DNA from: Vesta saturnalis
Lineage: Eukaryota > Arthropoda > Insecta > Coleoptera > Lampyridae
DNA length: 64,000 bases
NCBI GenBank assembly: GCA_036346205.1
Contig: JARFJB010001594.1
Coordinates: 186,001-250,000, forward strand
Direction of reading: 5' to 3'
Part shown: in pieces, positions 21,585 to 32,009 of the stretch
Layout: each line of letters begins with the position of its first letter
Position numbering within the stretch: position 1 is the first letter of the stretch
Notes under the pieces: generated by a model
Database searches by the model: none
Told to the model about the DNA's origin: nothing
The model's input: the letters and a program-made list of their open reading frames with translations, nothing else
Made by a program: the position numbers and the translations under genes

Positions 21585-24081
21585 GCTGTAGTGAATGTTA
21601 AAAATAACGATTATTGGTTCCTATGCGCCGTTGTTTCGGCATTATATCCCGCTTCACAGCATTCATATCGGACTTCTGGCTATCCTCATTTCAGTAACAT
21701 GTTAAATTATGATTCCATTGAGTTTCCCATTAAAATGTCCGATGTAAAAAAATTTGAGAACAACCTCGCAATTAATTTGTACTGCTTCCATGATAAAAAA
21801 TGTTGTACCCTTTGTATTGAGTAATCAGCAAAGCGGCAGAGAACCCATGAATCTTTTAATACTTTCTGCTTTATAGAGGAAGGATTTCATTCAATGGTTT
21901 GTTAACGAGCTTCAAAGTATTGCACATTGAACCACCGAAATAATCAATCAAACAATTCTTATGGATACTTCAAGTCCCAGTCAGGTTGAGCGATTTTAAA
22001 GTGCCACGATTTGTCACATTTGCCGAAAACCATTTACTGATTCTGATATAAAAGTTAAAGACCATAATCATCGTACAGGAGCATTTCGGGGGACAGCATG
22101 TAACCTAAACTATACAGACTTTCACATTCTACCAGTTGTGTTTCATAATTTATCAGGTTATTATTCTCATTCCATCATTAAAGAAATGACTAGTGTTCCC
22201 GGTTCAATTTCACTGCTGCTCATAAACAAAGAAAGATATCTCTTTCACGAAAGTAATAGAGGCACGAGAATTAAGTTTAGATTTATTGACTCTTTCAGAT
22301 TTATGAGTAGTAGTATTGAAAAGTTGTCTGACTATTTGGAGAATAGTAAAAAATGATTACCAGCGCTAATTGTAACACTAATGAGGAATTTTCTCTAGTA
22401 GTTCGCAAAGGTGTGTTTCCATATGAGTATATTGATACTTGGGATAAATTAGCGAGACCACGCTCCCTCCCAAGGAAGCATTTTTCAGTCATCTTAATAA
22501 TCGGGGAATCAGTGATGCAAGTTTCGTGCATGCGGTTAACGTTTGGAACAAATTTAATATTAAATCGTTAGGGGATACTTTGTATCTAAAAACAGACGTT
22601 CTCCTTTTAGCAGATATTTTCGAGAACTTGCGACAAACTTGTGTAAGTACTTACGAGCTTGATCCTCTGCACTATTATACAGCCCCCGGTTTAGCATTCG
22701 ATGCTATGCTTCAAATTACGCAAGTAAAGTTAGAACTATTTACAGATATTCATATGCTAATGTTTATTGAAAGAGGAATTAGAGGTGGTGTAGCTCAATG
22801 TTCAAATCGGTTAGCTAAAGCTAACAATAAGTACATGGGGAAAAATTTGATCCCACTTCCGAAACTGTGTATTTAATGTACTATGACGTAAATAATTTAT
22901 ATGGAGCCGCCATGTCAGAATTTCTACCATTTGGTAATTTTTCTTTTGTTCATGAAGATAATTTTGAAACTTTAGATTTAATAAACCACCTCGATGATTC
23001 GGAAATTGGTTATATAGTCGAGTGCGATTTAGACCATCCCATAGAATTACATGAGAGTCACAGTGATCTACCACTGGCACCCGAACATATGGTTCCACCC
23101 GCGCCTGATTCCAAAATGAAAAAACTACTGCTTACATTGTCTTCAAAACGTAATTACGTAATTCATTACAGAAATTTGAAAGCATATCTAAAATAAGGAT
23201 TGAAGTTGCTAAAAGTACACCATGTATTACGTTTTAAACAGGCCCCATGGTTAAAAAATATATCGATTTAAATACCGCCATGCGTCAGCAATCTCAAAAT
23301 GAATTCGATAAAAATTTCTATAAATTAATGATTAATAGTGTTTTCGGGAAGCTGATGGAAAATGTACGTAAGCATAAGGATATACGTTTAGTACCGAAAT
23401 GGGATGGTCGCTATGGTGCTCGTGCTTACATAGCAAAACCAAATTTTCACACTTGTACAATATTTGACAATGATATGCTTATCATTCAAATGAATAAGCT
23501 AAGTATATTTCAATAAACCTATATTCAATGTTTTAGAGTTTCAAAAACTTTTATATAATTTTCATTACGTAACGCTACTCAAGTTCCAATATGCTAATCT
23601 TGTACACGGATACGGATAGTCTCATGTAAACCTTTTCAGTTCCCGATATCTATGAATGCATTAAAGAGGGCATTGATAAATTCGTTACATCTGATTATAG
23701 TCCTGACAACGTCTTTGGACTCCCATTAGTAATTAAAAAGTCCCCGGCTTAATGAAAGACGAAAATCATGGCGAAATTGTGGTGGAATTTGTAGAACTTC
23801 GCGCAAAAATGTATGCTTACGCGGTTGGCGAAAAGGTAAAAAAATTAAAGGGTTCTACCCAATCTAGCGTGAGGCAGATCACGATAAGTGATTATAAACA
23901 GGTTTTGTTTGATGATTGCGTAATAAAGCGCTATCAACATCTCACAAGATCAGAGAAATATGATGTGTTTACCATCAAACAAAATAAAGTCATACTTAAC
24001 CCTTATGACGATAAACGCTTAGTAAATTTCGATTTCACTGATACTAGACCTGAACTTTCAGTAAACAATGAGCAGTCTTGA
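21585..24081 (+). pseudogene. Protein-primed DNA polymerase B, Polinton B
   Basis: Pieces appear in order. The N-terminal part is at 21,591-21,824 (NNDYWFLCAVVSALYPASQH). The zinc motif is at about 22,013 (CHICRKPFTDSDIKVKDHNH), with FHNLSGYYSHSIIKEM after it. An exonuclease part, YLKTDVLLLADIFENLRQTC, follows at about 22,577. Motif A (MYYDVNNLYGAAMSE) is at about 22,875, motif B (NFYKLMINSVFGKLMEN) at about 23,310, motif C (LILYTDTDSLM) at about 23,600 immediately followed by a stop, and the C-terminal part (GEIVVEFVELRAKMYAYAVG) runs to 24,081. At least six stops or frameshifts separate them. It is clearly homologous to the relic A enzyme but more decayed and diverged, so the two are different Polinton lineages or old copies. 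Confidence 0.85.
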
Positions 24082-24380
24082 AGACAAATTACAGGAATAC
24101 TCAGCAGTAGTGATCAAATCTAAGATACATGAAGCGTTCTTTGACCTCCTGAAGCTATACATTTAATTGAATACATTACAAATATTGTTATTCCTGATGA
24201 GTGTTTTAACTGTGTGCTATAAACTCAAAGTGTGCAAATGAAGTTATTATTAAGACATTATTTAGAAAAATTAACTTAGATAATACCATTAAAAGTTTTA
24301 TGAAATTGTTACCGATAAGGGTTTTATTAATCCTAATGAAATAGATAGGATCTTAGACGAAAAGAATTTAATCGGACCTT
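24068..24380 (+). pseudogene. Relic of a small ORF overlapping the end of polymerase B
   Basis: An ATG at 24,068 overlaps the end of polymerase B and opens MSSLEDKLQEYSAVVIKSKI, stopping at about 24,165. Farther on, a shifted frame gives DKGFINPNEIDRILDEKNLI (about 24,318-24,378). The two may be parts of one small acidic helical protein. I do not recognise it. It is where the integrase end would be in relic A. Confidence 0.3.
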
Positions 24381-24894
24381 AAAATGTACATACAAGTTAT
24401 TATGGGAAAATTGTGGCGGCCATTAAATGTTTAAAATAGGAACTTTAGCTTCACAATGCGACTTTATTATAAGTGAATGTACGAGTCATCAGTATATTAA
24501 GCTAATTACAAGTGCCTCGATATTTTGATTGAAATATTATTAGAACAAAACATTACATATAAATTAAACTTTTGTTGTGGAGCAACTCAAAATTTACGTT
24601 ATAACAATAGTAGCTAGGTGGAAGTTCCTGTTTTTGTGGACATGTGGACCAGATTCGAAATTGGCCATCCAGTAATTTAAACGATTATAGAAATACTTTA
24701 GGTTTACTATACAATGATGTAATAAAATAAATACATTCTTTTATTTTTATTTCATCTAAAAGGTAACCAAAATCCCTAAGGTATATAAGATACAAGTGAA
24801 ACAGGAAACAGTCTTTATTGATCCATGATTTCATCAATCCACCACTTTACGAATAACTTTTAATTCTTACCGCGCACTTTTTCCAAGATAAACA
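24381..24894. other. No gene recognised
   Basis: AT-rich sequence with a short match to the 17,957-17,995 segment near 24,416-24,455. I see no coding signal. It probably belongs to the repeat insertion that continues to 25,290. Confidence 0.4.
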
Positions 24895-25290
24895 CGGCAG
24901 ACCTTATTTCTGTAATTCTGTTCAATAAAGCCTTCCCAATACAACTGATAGCGCTATTCTCCCACGTTCCATTACTTTTAAAATATATTGCTAGATGGAA
25001 CCACGATCAGACCCTTAAGAAATGTACAATTAGCTTTTTCATAATACACCTACATGTCGCCACAAATAAACAAGGAGGCCGTTGAAGTGCTCTGTGATAA
25101 GTTTAAGAGTCCTAACAATGTCTTGAGATAGTATACGGACCCCTTATTAAAATAACATTCCAAATTCCCCGTCATAACAGTTAAATCTACTAATAAAATA
25201 TTCTACTAGTGTAGCCCGATCAACATCTATTACAAAAACGTTCATTAGTTTTAAAAATACACTGCTACATAGCGTCATAATCAGAGGGGC
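24895..25290 (+). repeat. Second copy of the 18.5-18.9 kb repeat
   Basis: It shares with 18,505-18,900, in the same order and orientation, the strings TTCTCCCACGTTCCATTACT, TTTTAAAATATAT-GCTAGATGGAACC, GTGATAAGTTTAAGAGTCCT, TGTCTTGAGATAGTATACGG and ACTAATAAAATATTCTACTAG. Several small deletions distinguish it. It lies inside Polinton B whereas the other copy lies outside, so it is a dispersed or transposed repeat. Confidence 0.8.
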
Positions 25291-25350
25291 GAACAGGGTA
25301 AACATCTGAAAACTAGTTCCAGGCCTATAGTTGTGTTATGATTCTAATAT

Positions 25351-25403
<53 letters not shown>

Positions 25404-25406
<3 letters not shown>

Positions 25407-26074
25407 TGTGTCCGTAAAGTATGGAACAAATTAATTTTTGTTTTACACTTAAGTTTATTTCTCCTTTAAATTAAATCCAAGCAATAATTAAAACATTCAC
25501 GAATACCATAAATATTGTAGTACTAAACTGTCACTGAACATCAATAAATTACTAAACAAATAATGACGTTTCACAAAAACTAGACGACTATGTTTTTTAA
25601 ATTGATAAAATTAATTTCTTTCATATTCTGTCTGCTAGACCACATGTACCAAACATGTTTGAAAACAGCTCATTTTATTAATCTAATAATGTAACAAAAC
25701 ATTACAAACTACATTTAAACCAATTGCCGCTATACAAGTATTTTTGATAATATTGTTAATTTAACTAATAAAGAATGTTATGCGTTACTTTATGAGCACA
25801 CACCAAACTATTGTATTTTTGTCCACCCTGTACCATTTGGAATCAACATGTGATACATTTTTGGAATCGGCTCAGCTAGAGCAATCCGAAAATTGAAACA
25901 AAATGGGTGTACCTTTAAAAAATGGCGGTGACGTCATTATTCAAAGTAATTCACCCTGTATATTAGATTATTATTTTAAAATACGGTAAATTAAAATCAA
26001 AAAATCGTTTCAGGATTATTTCTTAAAATGGTCTGTTTAGCTAAAATTAATTTGTTCCATACTTTACGGACACA

Positions 26075-26077
<3 letters not shown>
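25404..26077. mobile_element. Non-autonomous Tc1/mariner-type MITE in a TA microsatellite
   Basis: Perfect inverted ends of at least 33 bp (CACTGTGTCCGTAAAGTATG and continuing to TTAATTTT) face each other at 25,404-25,437 and 26,044-26,077. The 674-bp interior has no transposase frame. Both sides are long TA runs (about 25,350-25,403 and 26,079-26,124), as expected for TA-targeting elements; the right flank reads TG where TA is expected. An ACAGGGTG-type core lies inside near 25,830, and a CRE site at 25,929. Confidence 0.85.
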
Positions 26078-26124
<47 letters not shown>

Positions 26125-26126
<2 letters not shown>

Positions 26127-26578
26127 ATTTATTACATACATATGATAATATTGAGCAATATATTTTACATTCTGATGTACGTAGGTATAATACTAGAAAT
26201 AAGAATAATATCGAGTTATCTAGGAATAAACTGAATAAAAGCAGATTTTCTTTAAATTACTACGGTCCAACTTTTTAATAAACTAAGTGTAGTTACACGA
26301 AATCTAAAATTGAGGAATTTAAAGCAACAATAAAAATTTATTAATACAGAAAGCGTACTACAATTACCGTGAATACTTAGATGATGATAATGTAATATAA
26401 GTTTGTCTTCTTGTTAGTGTTCTTTTGCTGTTTAGTGTAATTTACTGTAATATTGTAATTTATTAGTAATAATGTATTTAATTGTATTATTATTGTTAAT
26501 TTATATTAATATTGACGTGTGTAAGCTTCCTGCAATAACACCAATAAACAATAAATAAATAAAAATAAATAAATATAT
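26125..26578 (+). pseudogene. 5'-truncated non-LTR retrotransposon 3' end
   Basis: In shifting frames the region encodes the end of a reverse transcriptase ORF of the Jockey/CR1 kind: VRRYNTRNKNNIELSRNK, then SRFSLNYYGPTF, then EFKATIKIY and a tail with YYNYREYLDDDN. About 150 bp of 3' UTR follows, with CACCAATAAACAATAAATAA and a terminal (AAATA)n tail ending at 26,578. The 5' end is truncated at the TA microsatellite next to the MITE. The target-primed truncation and the tail both fit a dead LINE copy inserted in Polinton B. Confidence 0.6.
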
Positions 26579-26583
26579 GATCC

Positions 26584-27110
26584 TCATACAGTTTTTAGGT
26601 TTAATTCATCTTGCTCAAATAATATAATTAGATTCGCATTGTCACGAATTAATTGCTTTGAAATTTTACTGTAAGTTTGACCCAAATAGAAACAGTCAAT
26701 ATCGTTATGCCTACCCATTGAAAAATATGCCCTTATGTTATTTTGCTTTTCACAAGCGATATCATCGAAGATAAAAATAGAGTTTGATTTAGCACAATTA
26801 GGCTCAATCACATCGTGATTATCACTGAACACAAAGTAACCTATATCCTTTATCGGAAGTAGGATTTCCTGTAAAAGTTTGTACTTGTTTTGATTTAATG
26901 ACTTGGAGTATACATGTTTAAATTTCAAACCATTTTTCTCAGTAAGCAAACTAATCATTGCGTTTGTTTTCGCCACAATTGGAGGAGCACATATAATGCC
27001 ACGTATACTATTAATAAGTAAAATACCAGACATCAAAGTCCTGATTTTGAATTCGAAGTTTTTGTTCCTGCGCAACTACTTTCATCTTTGATGGATGAAA
27101 TGAAACTAAA
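26584..27110 (-). pseudogene. A32-like packaging ATPase, Polinton B
   Basis: The frame 27,075-26,584 aligns with the relic A ATPase: VYSKSLNQNKYKLLQEILLP, a Walker B-type strand SIFIFDDIACE, then NNIRAYFSMGR and FYLGQTYSKISKQLIRDNAN. The Walker A site, intact in A (GPSGCGKTN), is here APPIVAKTN, with the P-loop glycines lost, so ATP binding would fail. The C-terminus is cut at 26,584, exactly where the LINE tail ends, so that insertion truncated the gene. Relic A lacks Walker B and this copy lacks Walker A. Confidence 0.75.
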
Positions 27111-27164
27111 TTAAAAATAAATTACAACATTTTTATTTATATACTAGACATACAGATTATAATT
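27111..27164. other. Spacer between ATPase and capsid relics
   Basis: A short AT-rich gap with no signal. Confidence 0.5.
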
Positions 27165-28386
27165 TTTTCACTTCTCTGGTGAGTGGGCTGTACTGCACAA
27201 TAGCATCGTGGAGAATAAGACCATAGACAACGATTCCATTGTCGAAAGGTGTTAGAGATTCCATTGCCAATTTGATGTGGAGTTTTTTAAGGACTCATTT
27301 CGTTTATAGCAGTCCATTACAAATACCGGGCATGATTTTAATTCGATGTAGTTGAATAACGCATCTGTATCATTTTCACCATAGTAGTCACTCGGAATTT
27401 CAAAAAATTGCGATAGGCAGGTGTGTATTGGTTAGCACTGAAGTTCAAATGCATTGCTTCATAGGGATAACACTAGGAATGCAAATGTACTTTAAGGTTT
27501 CTGATATTAATGTGATCAAAATTTCCATCTCTTGCAAACTTTGTGTACCTTTGACCTTGTTGGAATGCAACAATTATCCAACGTGGTTTTTCCAGTTGCA
27601 TTGACGTTTTTATTGGCCATATGTCTGAGGTTGCTTGTTTTAAATCAGGTAATTCATATAACTCTCATTGACGAAATGAAACAATAATAATGCATTCTTA
27701 TTTATTCCCTCAAACAAGTCCAGTTTCGCAGCATCACTAAGTGTTAAGTGTGGTACTTTCCATTGAATTTTATTTAGAGTTATTTCCACATCAACGTCAC
27801 CATAGTAGCAGTTTGTATCGCTTCTAGATCGAATTAAAATCAGCCCTTGACGCATATTCACGATTACTTGGCGATAATCCTCCATTATTCCAAATATGTG
27901 GTTTAATGGTATGCACACTGTAAAGGATTTTTCAGCATTTCGCTCATCGAATTCTATTTGTAATGGTTCCTCATTCTTTGGTGACCACCCCAAATGGCTT
28001 AATGCTTTGGTCTTGCTTGTTGTATAAGAAATATATCCTTTAAGTGCAGATGTTATGCCGGAATTTCGACAAACCTCCATTCTTTGACCGCCTAACTCAT
28101 AACGAATCTCTTCCAAAAGACAGTTGGGGAAATTATTGGTTAAGTTGCATGATTTTCCTTCATCCTCTTTTTTCAGCTTACCTTCTATGTAAAGAAAACT
28201 ATCCTAAGTAGCTGTAATTAGATCCTGACTTTGAATTATGATGCGTATTTCTTCGGAAGGTCCATACTTAGAAGATCCATACGGAAGATAGGTGTGAATA
28301 TCTGATTTAATTATAGCATCATCAAAATGTACGTTTTGAAAGATGTTTAATGGTTCGGTCATTGTGTCTCTGTAGATGTTAACCAC
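27165..28386 (-). pseudogene. Major capsid protein (double jelly-roll, hexon-like), Polinton B
   Basis: The N-terminal piece (28,386-28,204) has the features expected of the start of this family: a short lead, HTYLPYGSSKYGPSEEIRI and IIQSQDLITA. After a gap, the 158-residue frame 28,116-27,640 covers the first barrel, with IRYELGGQRMEVCRNSGI, GWSPKNEEPLQIEF, FTVCIPLNHIFGIMEDYRQV and LNKIQWKVPHLTLSDAAK. Beyond 27,640 shifted frames continue with LEKPRWIIVAFQQGQRYTKF and a PYEAMHLNFSANQY segment to about 27,165. The protein would form the icosahedral shell of a virion-like particle. At least four breaks make it non-functional. Relic A has no trace of it. Confidence 0.7.
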
Positions 28387-29270
28387 AATGAGGGTTGATG
28401 ACTAATAAAAGATTTACTGTAGGGATGATGTCTTTTGTATTAATTTATTCTCAAACCTATGTTCTAAGCGTACCGTGAATGGTTCACCCTTTAAATTAAT
28501 TGTTACGAATTATGTCGTGTAGTTTTAAAAAGCTTAATTACTATATACATTCATACAAATTTTTAAGAAGGCAAATCATACTAAATACTTTCATTGTTAT
28601 ACAAAGAAAACCCCTTGTTCATATTACATTCAATATTGCATTTTTTAAATTACATGCACACTTTTGAATGCAAACCTATTATTTTATATAAAGCAAAATT
28701 CATTGTACCTATGTTAGAGAATTATTTATAGCGAATCTTTTCCTTCATAACACACTTTCATCAAAGTCTATTAATTATTATCTTACTAATTATGCAATCT
28801 AGTTTTGGGAAGCTTAATTGTTAAAATTATTAAAAATAATTACTACATTTTTTAAAGAATGCAGATGCATTGTGTGTTTTATACAAAGAAAATCTGTTGC
28901 CCCTGATACCTTAAATATTACATTCCTGCAAATTTTTAAGAATGCGAATGCATTGTTAACAAACAAAGAAAACCCATTGTTCAATAAAACATTGACTTTT
29001 TCTGCATTATATATCCGTGTATTTTTGATGAATACATATGTATTCAGAGGACTCCGAGAAAGCGATACAATTTAATTTTATATAAAGCAATATCTTTCAG
29101 GCCGCGATGTGTGTAAGCGAAACATATCATTGTGCAAAAGAGATAGACATTAAACAATTAAACTTTATTCATAAACTTTCAAGGTCTCTTACTTACACAT
29201 ATTTCAAATTTATTTAACATTTCTTAGAGATACATTAATACTTCATCTAAACTAATTATTTACCACGTAT
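28387..29270. repeat. Diverged tandem repeats in Polinton B capsid region
   Basis: Between capsid and minor structural relics, blocks of the type TTTTTAAGAATGC-ATGCATTG plus ACAAAGAAAACCC-TTGTTCA recur at about 28,555, 28,850 and 28,935. No open coding frame corresponds to a Polinton gene. The region is bounded by two copies of a capsid-gene segment (see the duplication at 29,275-29,490). Confidence 0.5.
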
Positions 29271-29274
29271 TTAC

Positions 29275-29490
29275 TCTTCGGAAGGTTCATGCATCATTAA
29301 AATGTACGTTTTGATAATGATTCGGTCACTGAGAACTTTTAATCCAATTGATGTTAAAAAGTATGTCTCTCCAGATGTTAACCGCAATGAGGTTTGATAG
29401 GGACGAAGTCTTTTGTACGAAGATGGAGTTGTCCTATGATTAATTCGCAGACCCATGTTCTTTTAGTTCTAAGCGTACCGTGAATGGTTC
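29275..29490 (-). repeat. Duplicated, eroded copy of 28,250-28,490
   Basis: CTTCGGAAGGT-CAT, CATCAAAATGTACGTTTTGA, GTCTCT--AGATGTTAACC-CAATGAGG, GTCTTTTGTA and CTAAGCGTACCGTGAATGGT occur in the same order in both segments about 1 kb apart. The duplicated piece spans the capsid start and the end of the preceding structural gene. In this copy about 70 bases in the capsid start have been lost. This duplication explains the extra distance between the capsid and the minor structural ORFs. Confidence 0.7.
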
Positions 29491-29557
29491 ACTTTCACCA
29501 AAGTCTATTAATTCTCCCTTTTGATTTGTCAATTTACTTATTATGTCGGTGTTTACT

Positions 29558-29761
29558 TTACGCATCATGTGGAATATTAATCACTCGCAAATGAACTGTT
29601 CTAAAATAAAATCTATCGTTGCCCGTATACATGTTTCTAATGTTGTTGCAGCCGTAAAATCCCACCAATACAATAACGTATTTCTTCTCCAAATATAGCT
29701 CTATCGGTGGATAGTAGTTGTAGCTAGCTATGTTATCAGCACCTTCTAAACTGAATGACAT
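29558..29761 (-). pseudogene. Minor structural protein N-terminus (penton-like?), Polinton B
   Basis: A 67-residue frame starts MSFSLEGADNIASYNYYPPI and continues with YVIVLVGFYGCNNI and GNDRFYF, a hydrophobic beta-strand pattern. The reading is interrupted near 29,560. A later shifted frame at 29,456-29,271 (MGLRINHRTTPSSYKRLRPY) may be its C-terminus. Position between protease and major capsid is typical of a Polinton penton or other minor capsid gene. The penton assignment is inference from position and strand pattern only. Confidence 0.4.
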
Positions 29762-29789
29762 AACTGAGAAAATTTAACGTTGTATCGAT

Positions 29790-30130
29790 TATTTATATAG
29801 AAATTGTGGGCATAGGTACCCGCAAATAATTGTATTAAATTCCTGATCTTGATTGTAATTATACTAAATTTTACATCCTCGAAAGTAGTTAATCACTCCT
29901 ATTGGTGGTCGAAGATTACCGAAACTATCGTAATCGGTACCACACTTTTTGTAGCAAACCCAATGTGTACCCGGTCCGCTTTGACTACCTAAGTTGATGA
30001 TTCCAGATTCATTTCTCCATGGTAATTTAGGCAGGCTATCTCTCATAAAAATACCCCTAAAGTAGGTTACATTTTTTGTGTATTTCTTTAAATCAATACC
30101 TGTTAACGGTCTTTCGGGTAATCTATTCAG
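29790..30130 (-). pseudogene. Adenain-like cysteine protease, Polinton B
   Basis: Adenovirus-type maturation protease (C5/Ulp1 fold). The minus strand reads LPERPLTGIDLKKYTKN, then the 60-residue frame from 30,046 with ESGIINLGSQSGPGTHWVCY. That places the catalytic His in GTHW and the Asp in TDYDSFGNLRPP about 15 residues later. A TAA near 29,864 follows CKI, and the same frame then continues as YNYNQDQEFNTIICGYLCPQ, where the nucleophile Cys lies in IICGYLC. The full triad is thus encoded, with one premature stop between Asp and Cys. It would process capsid precursors. No copy is seen in relic A. Confidence 0.65.
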
Positions 30131-30149
30131 TTTTTTTGAAACTGTTTTA

Positions 30150-30600
30150 AGTATAATGTGCCACCTCCAGATTTGTATGGTTTTAGATAAAATGCGCCGC
30201 CGGAGCCTATAGCGATCGATTCCAGCATGTGATTATGGCGCGATGTCTCAACGGAATAAGAAATGGTAAAACACCTCCTTATTTAGGTAAGGGAATTAAT
30301 TACTCTAGGTACTTTAATGTTTTTCTTTCTTCCCAACCTTTTTACTACACGTTTTGTCGTTGACAGTGCTGACGTTATTATATCTGTGAAATCTCCGTTA
30401 GCTTTAATTTTTTTAGCTATTGTTTTTCGTACATGCAATAAATTTCCACCATTCTTCTTCTTCTTCTTGGACGACGTTTACACCCCACTCCAAATTTTCT
30501 CTTTGCTTTCATGACGACTGCTAAAGCTGCAGCTCGTTCACCTAATGTTGCGTCTGTCGATTTAAAGCGTTCCAAGCTTTTCATTCAAAAATTTTATCTG
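30150..30600 (-). pseudogene. Basic minor capsid/core-like protein, Polinton B
   Basis: Several short minus-strand frames in order encode KRRPRRRRRMVEIYC (arginine-rich, near 30,440-30,480), then KNIKVPRVIN with a following hydrophobic stretch, and lastly MLESIAIGSGGAFYLKPYKS (about 30,225-30,170) with Gly-rich LKPY/LKQF strings. Polintons and adintoviruses carry a basic, membrane-active minor protein of this layout between the PLA2 and protease genes. The reading frame is broken many times. Function by position is inference. Confidence 0.4.
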
Positions 30601-30639
30601 CTCTATGTCTACTTTCTAAATCTCGCTAGTCTCTATAAC

Positions 30640-30823
30640 TGATATCATGCATTTTCCACTGAGCATCCCATTGATTAATACCGCGGTCACCGCGTACGAG
30701 TCGTTTCTCTAATTTTGTACCAGAACCACAATACTGGTAACCGGGTAAATGCAATTCCACCGGAAGGTTTATTGATTAGCGTATTCACTAAACGACCTGC
30801 ACTCTTCCGCTTCTTACCTACCA
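30640..30823 (-). pseudogene. Phospholipase A2-like domain, Polinton B
   Basis: ATG at 30,823 opens MVGKKRKSAGRLVNTLINK, a basic lead that could be a nuclear signal. One frameshift later comes PVELHLPGYQYCGSGTKLEK (calcium-loop type) and then WKMHDISYRD with the catalytic HDxxY. It corresponds closely to the relic A domain (8,692-8,488). It lies on the same strand as, and upstream of, the minor capsid and protease genes, which is probably the original arrangement. One frameshift and substitutions around the catalytic region (QWDAQWK where relic A has PLDEACK) argue it is dead. Confidence 0.68.
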
Positions 30824-30921
30824 TTGTTCACCTTCAGGGATAGGGCAGGGTATTTATACCTAAAATCGAGATCACAAAAACATTATGTTTAGTAAATGCT
30901 ATACATTAGGTAAGCAGGACG

Positions 30922-31660
30922 CTAGTACAATATTTCCATTAAGCATGCAGTGTTATGTGAATTAATACTATACTTGGCATTTATAACATCTTGAATGTCT
31001 TTATAAATGTCATCATCGCCGAATTCCTTCTCACGAAAGCGACGGTAGTCAACCACTTGTTGTATGAACTTTTCATAGAAACACACCAGATTATAAGATT
31101 CAAGAAATTCCAATCTATAGCTTATTATATGCTTCAAATCGAATAGTTCTTCTACATGGTGGGCATTGAATGTACACGAACAACAGTTGTAGTTTTCTAT
31201 ATCATAACAGTTTTCAAAATTCTCTCATACCCTTTAATCAATTCCCAATTGTAATAAATACCGAGATTACTAGATAGAGATTCGTAACCTTGATCATAGA
31301 TTATATCTTCCTCGTTTACATGTGACCAACCAATTTGGCTTTCAATTTCTTGGGATCGGAAAAATTGTATTTCTGCATATGAATACGATCTTAGAAGTTC
31401 ATTCCATTCCTTCAGGTCTAATACCACATTATCGTAGTTGCTACATCACATACGCACTACTGGTTCAAGGTTAAGGTTAAGGTTTCAATATGAGTATCGT
31501 TCGATAGTTTATAGGAAGCACAATCGATTAAGTATTCATTAGCTGCCTGTTTATATACTTTATCCTTATCTTGAGACCGGTTAGAATAACCTTCATCTTG
31601 TTTCTCTTCAGTTTTACTACTACTACTACCATTATTATTTTGACAGCTCCAACAGCACAA
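30922..31660 (-). CDS. Unassigned ORFs at the right side of Polinton B
   Basis: Three short minus-strand frames follow one another: 31,660-31,457 (67 residues, Ser/Asn/Lys-rich), 31,427-31,197 (76 residues, with EWNELLRSYSYAEIQFFRSQ and ESQIGWSHVNEEDIIYDQGY) and 31,137-30,922 (71 residues, with FYEKFIQQVVDYRRFREKEF). The last two are acidic/aromatic and may be pieces of one gene broken near 31,150-31,190. I recognise none. They lie just inside the right terminal region, where Polintons carry variable genes. Confidence 0.35.
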
Positions 31661-32009
31661 GTAACTGCAACTATGTGTACATGTATTATATATGTATCCA
31701 TATATAGGGGTGAACTTCTGAGTTTGGATCGTTCCAGAAATGATTGTATTGTTGCTTATATGACTTTACTTGCTCACAAGTGCACTACGACTAAACACGA
31801 AATGGTTATGAAGTAAAGGAAAAGGCCACGTATTTCATTCCCTCCCCAAGGGGGAGGGCGGGATGCTCGAGCTTTCCGAACGCCTTCAACCACAATCATG
31901 GATAGCATACATACATACATTACGTATATATGCATGGTGTGATTAAGGATGGGTGTGGTCAGGATAGGATCGGAAGGAATGGAGTTAGGGTTCTGAGGGG
32001 GAAAATATA

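Noticed and set aside
22811..23098. Minus-strand 95-residue ORF
   Set aside because: Antisense shadow of polymerase B motif A region.
26028..26278. ORFs across the second TA run
   Set aside because: The first part is microsatellite; only the later LNYYGPTF-type part belongs to the LINE tail and is annotated there.
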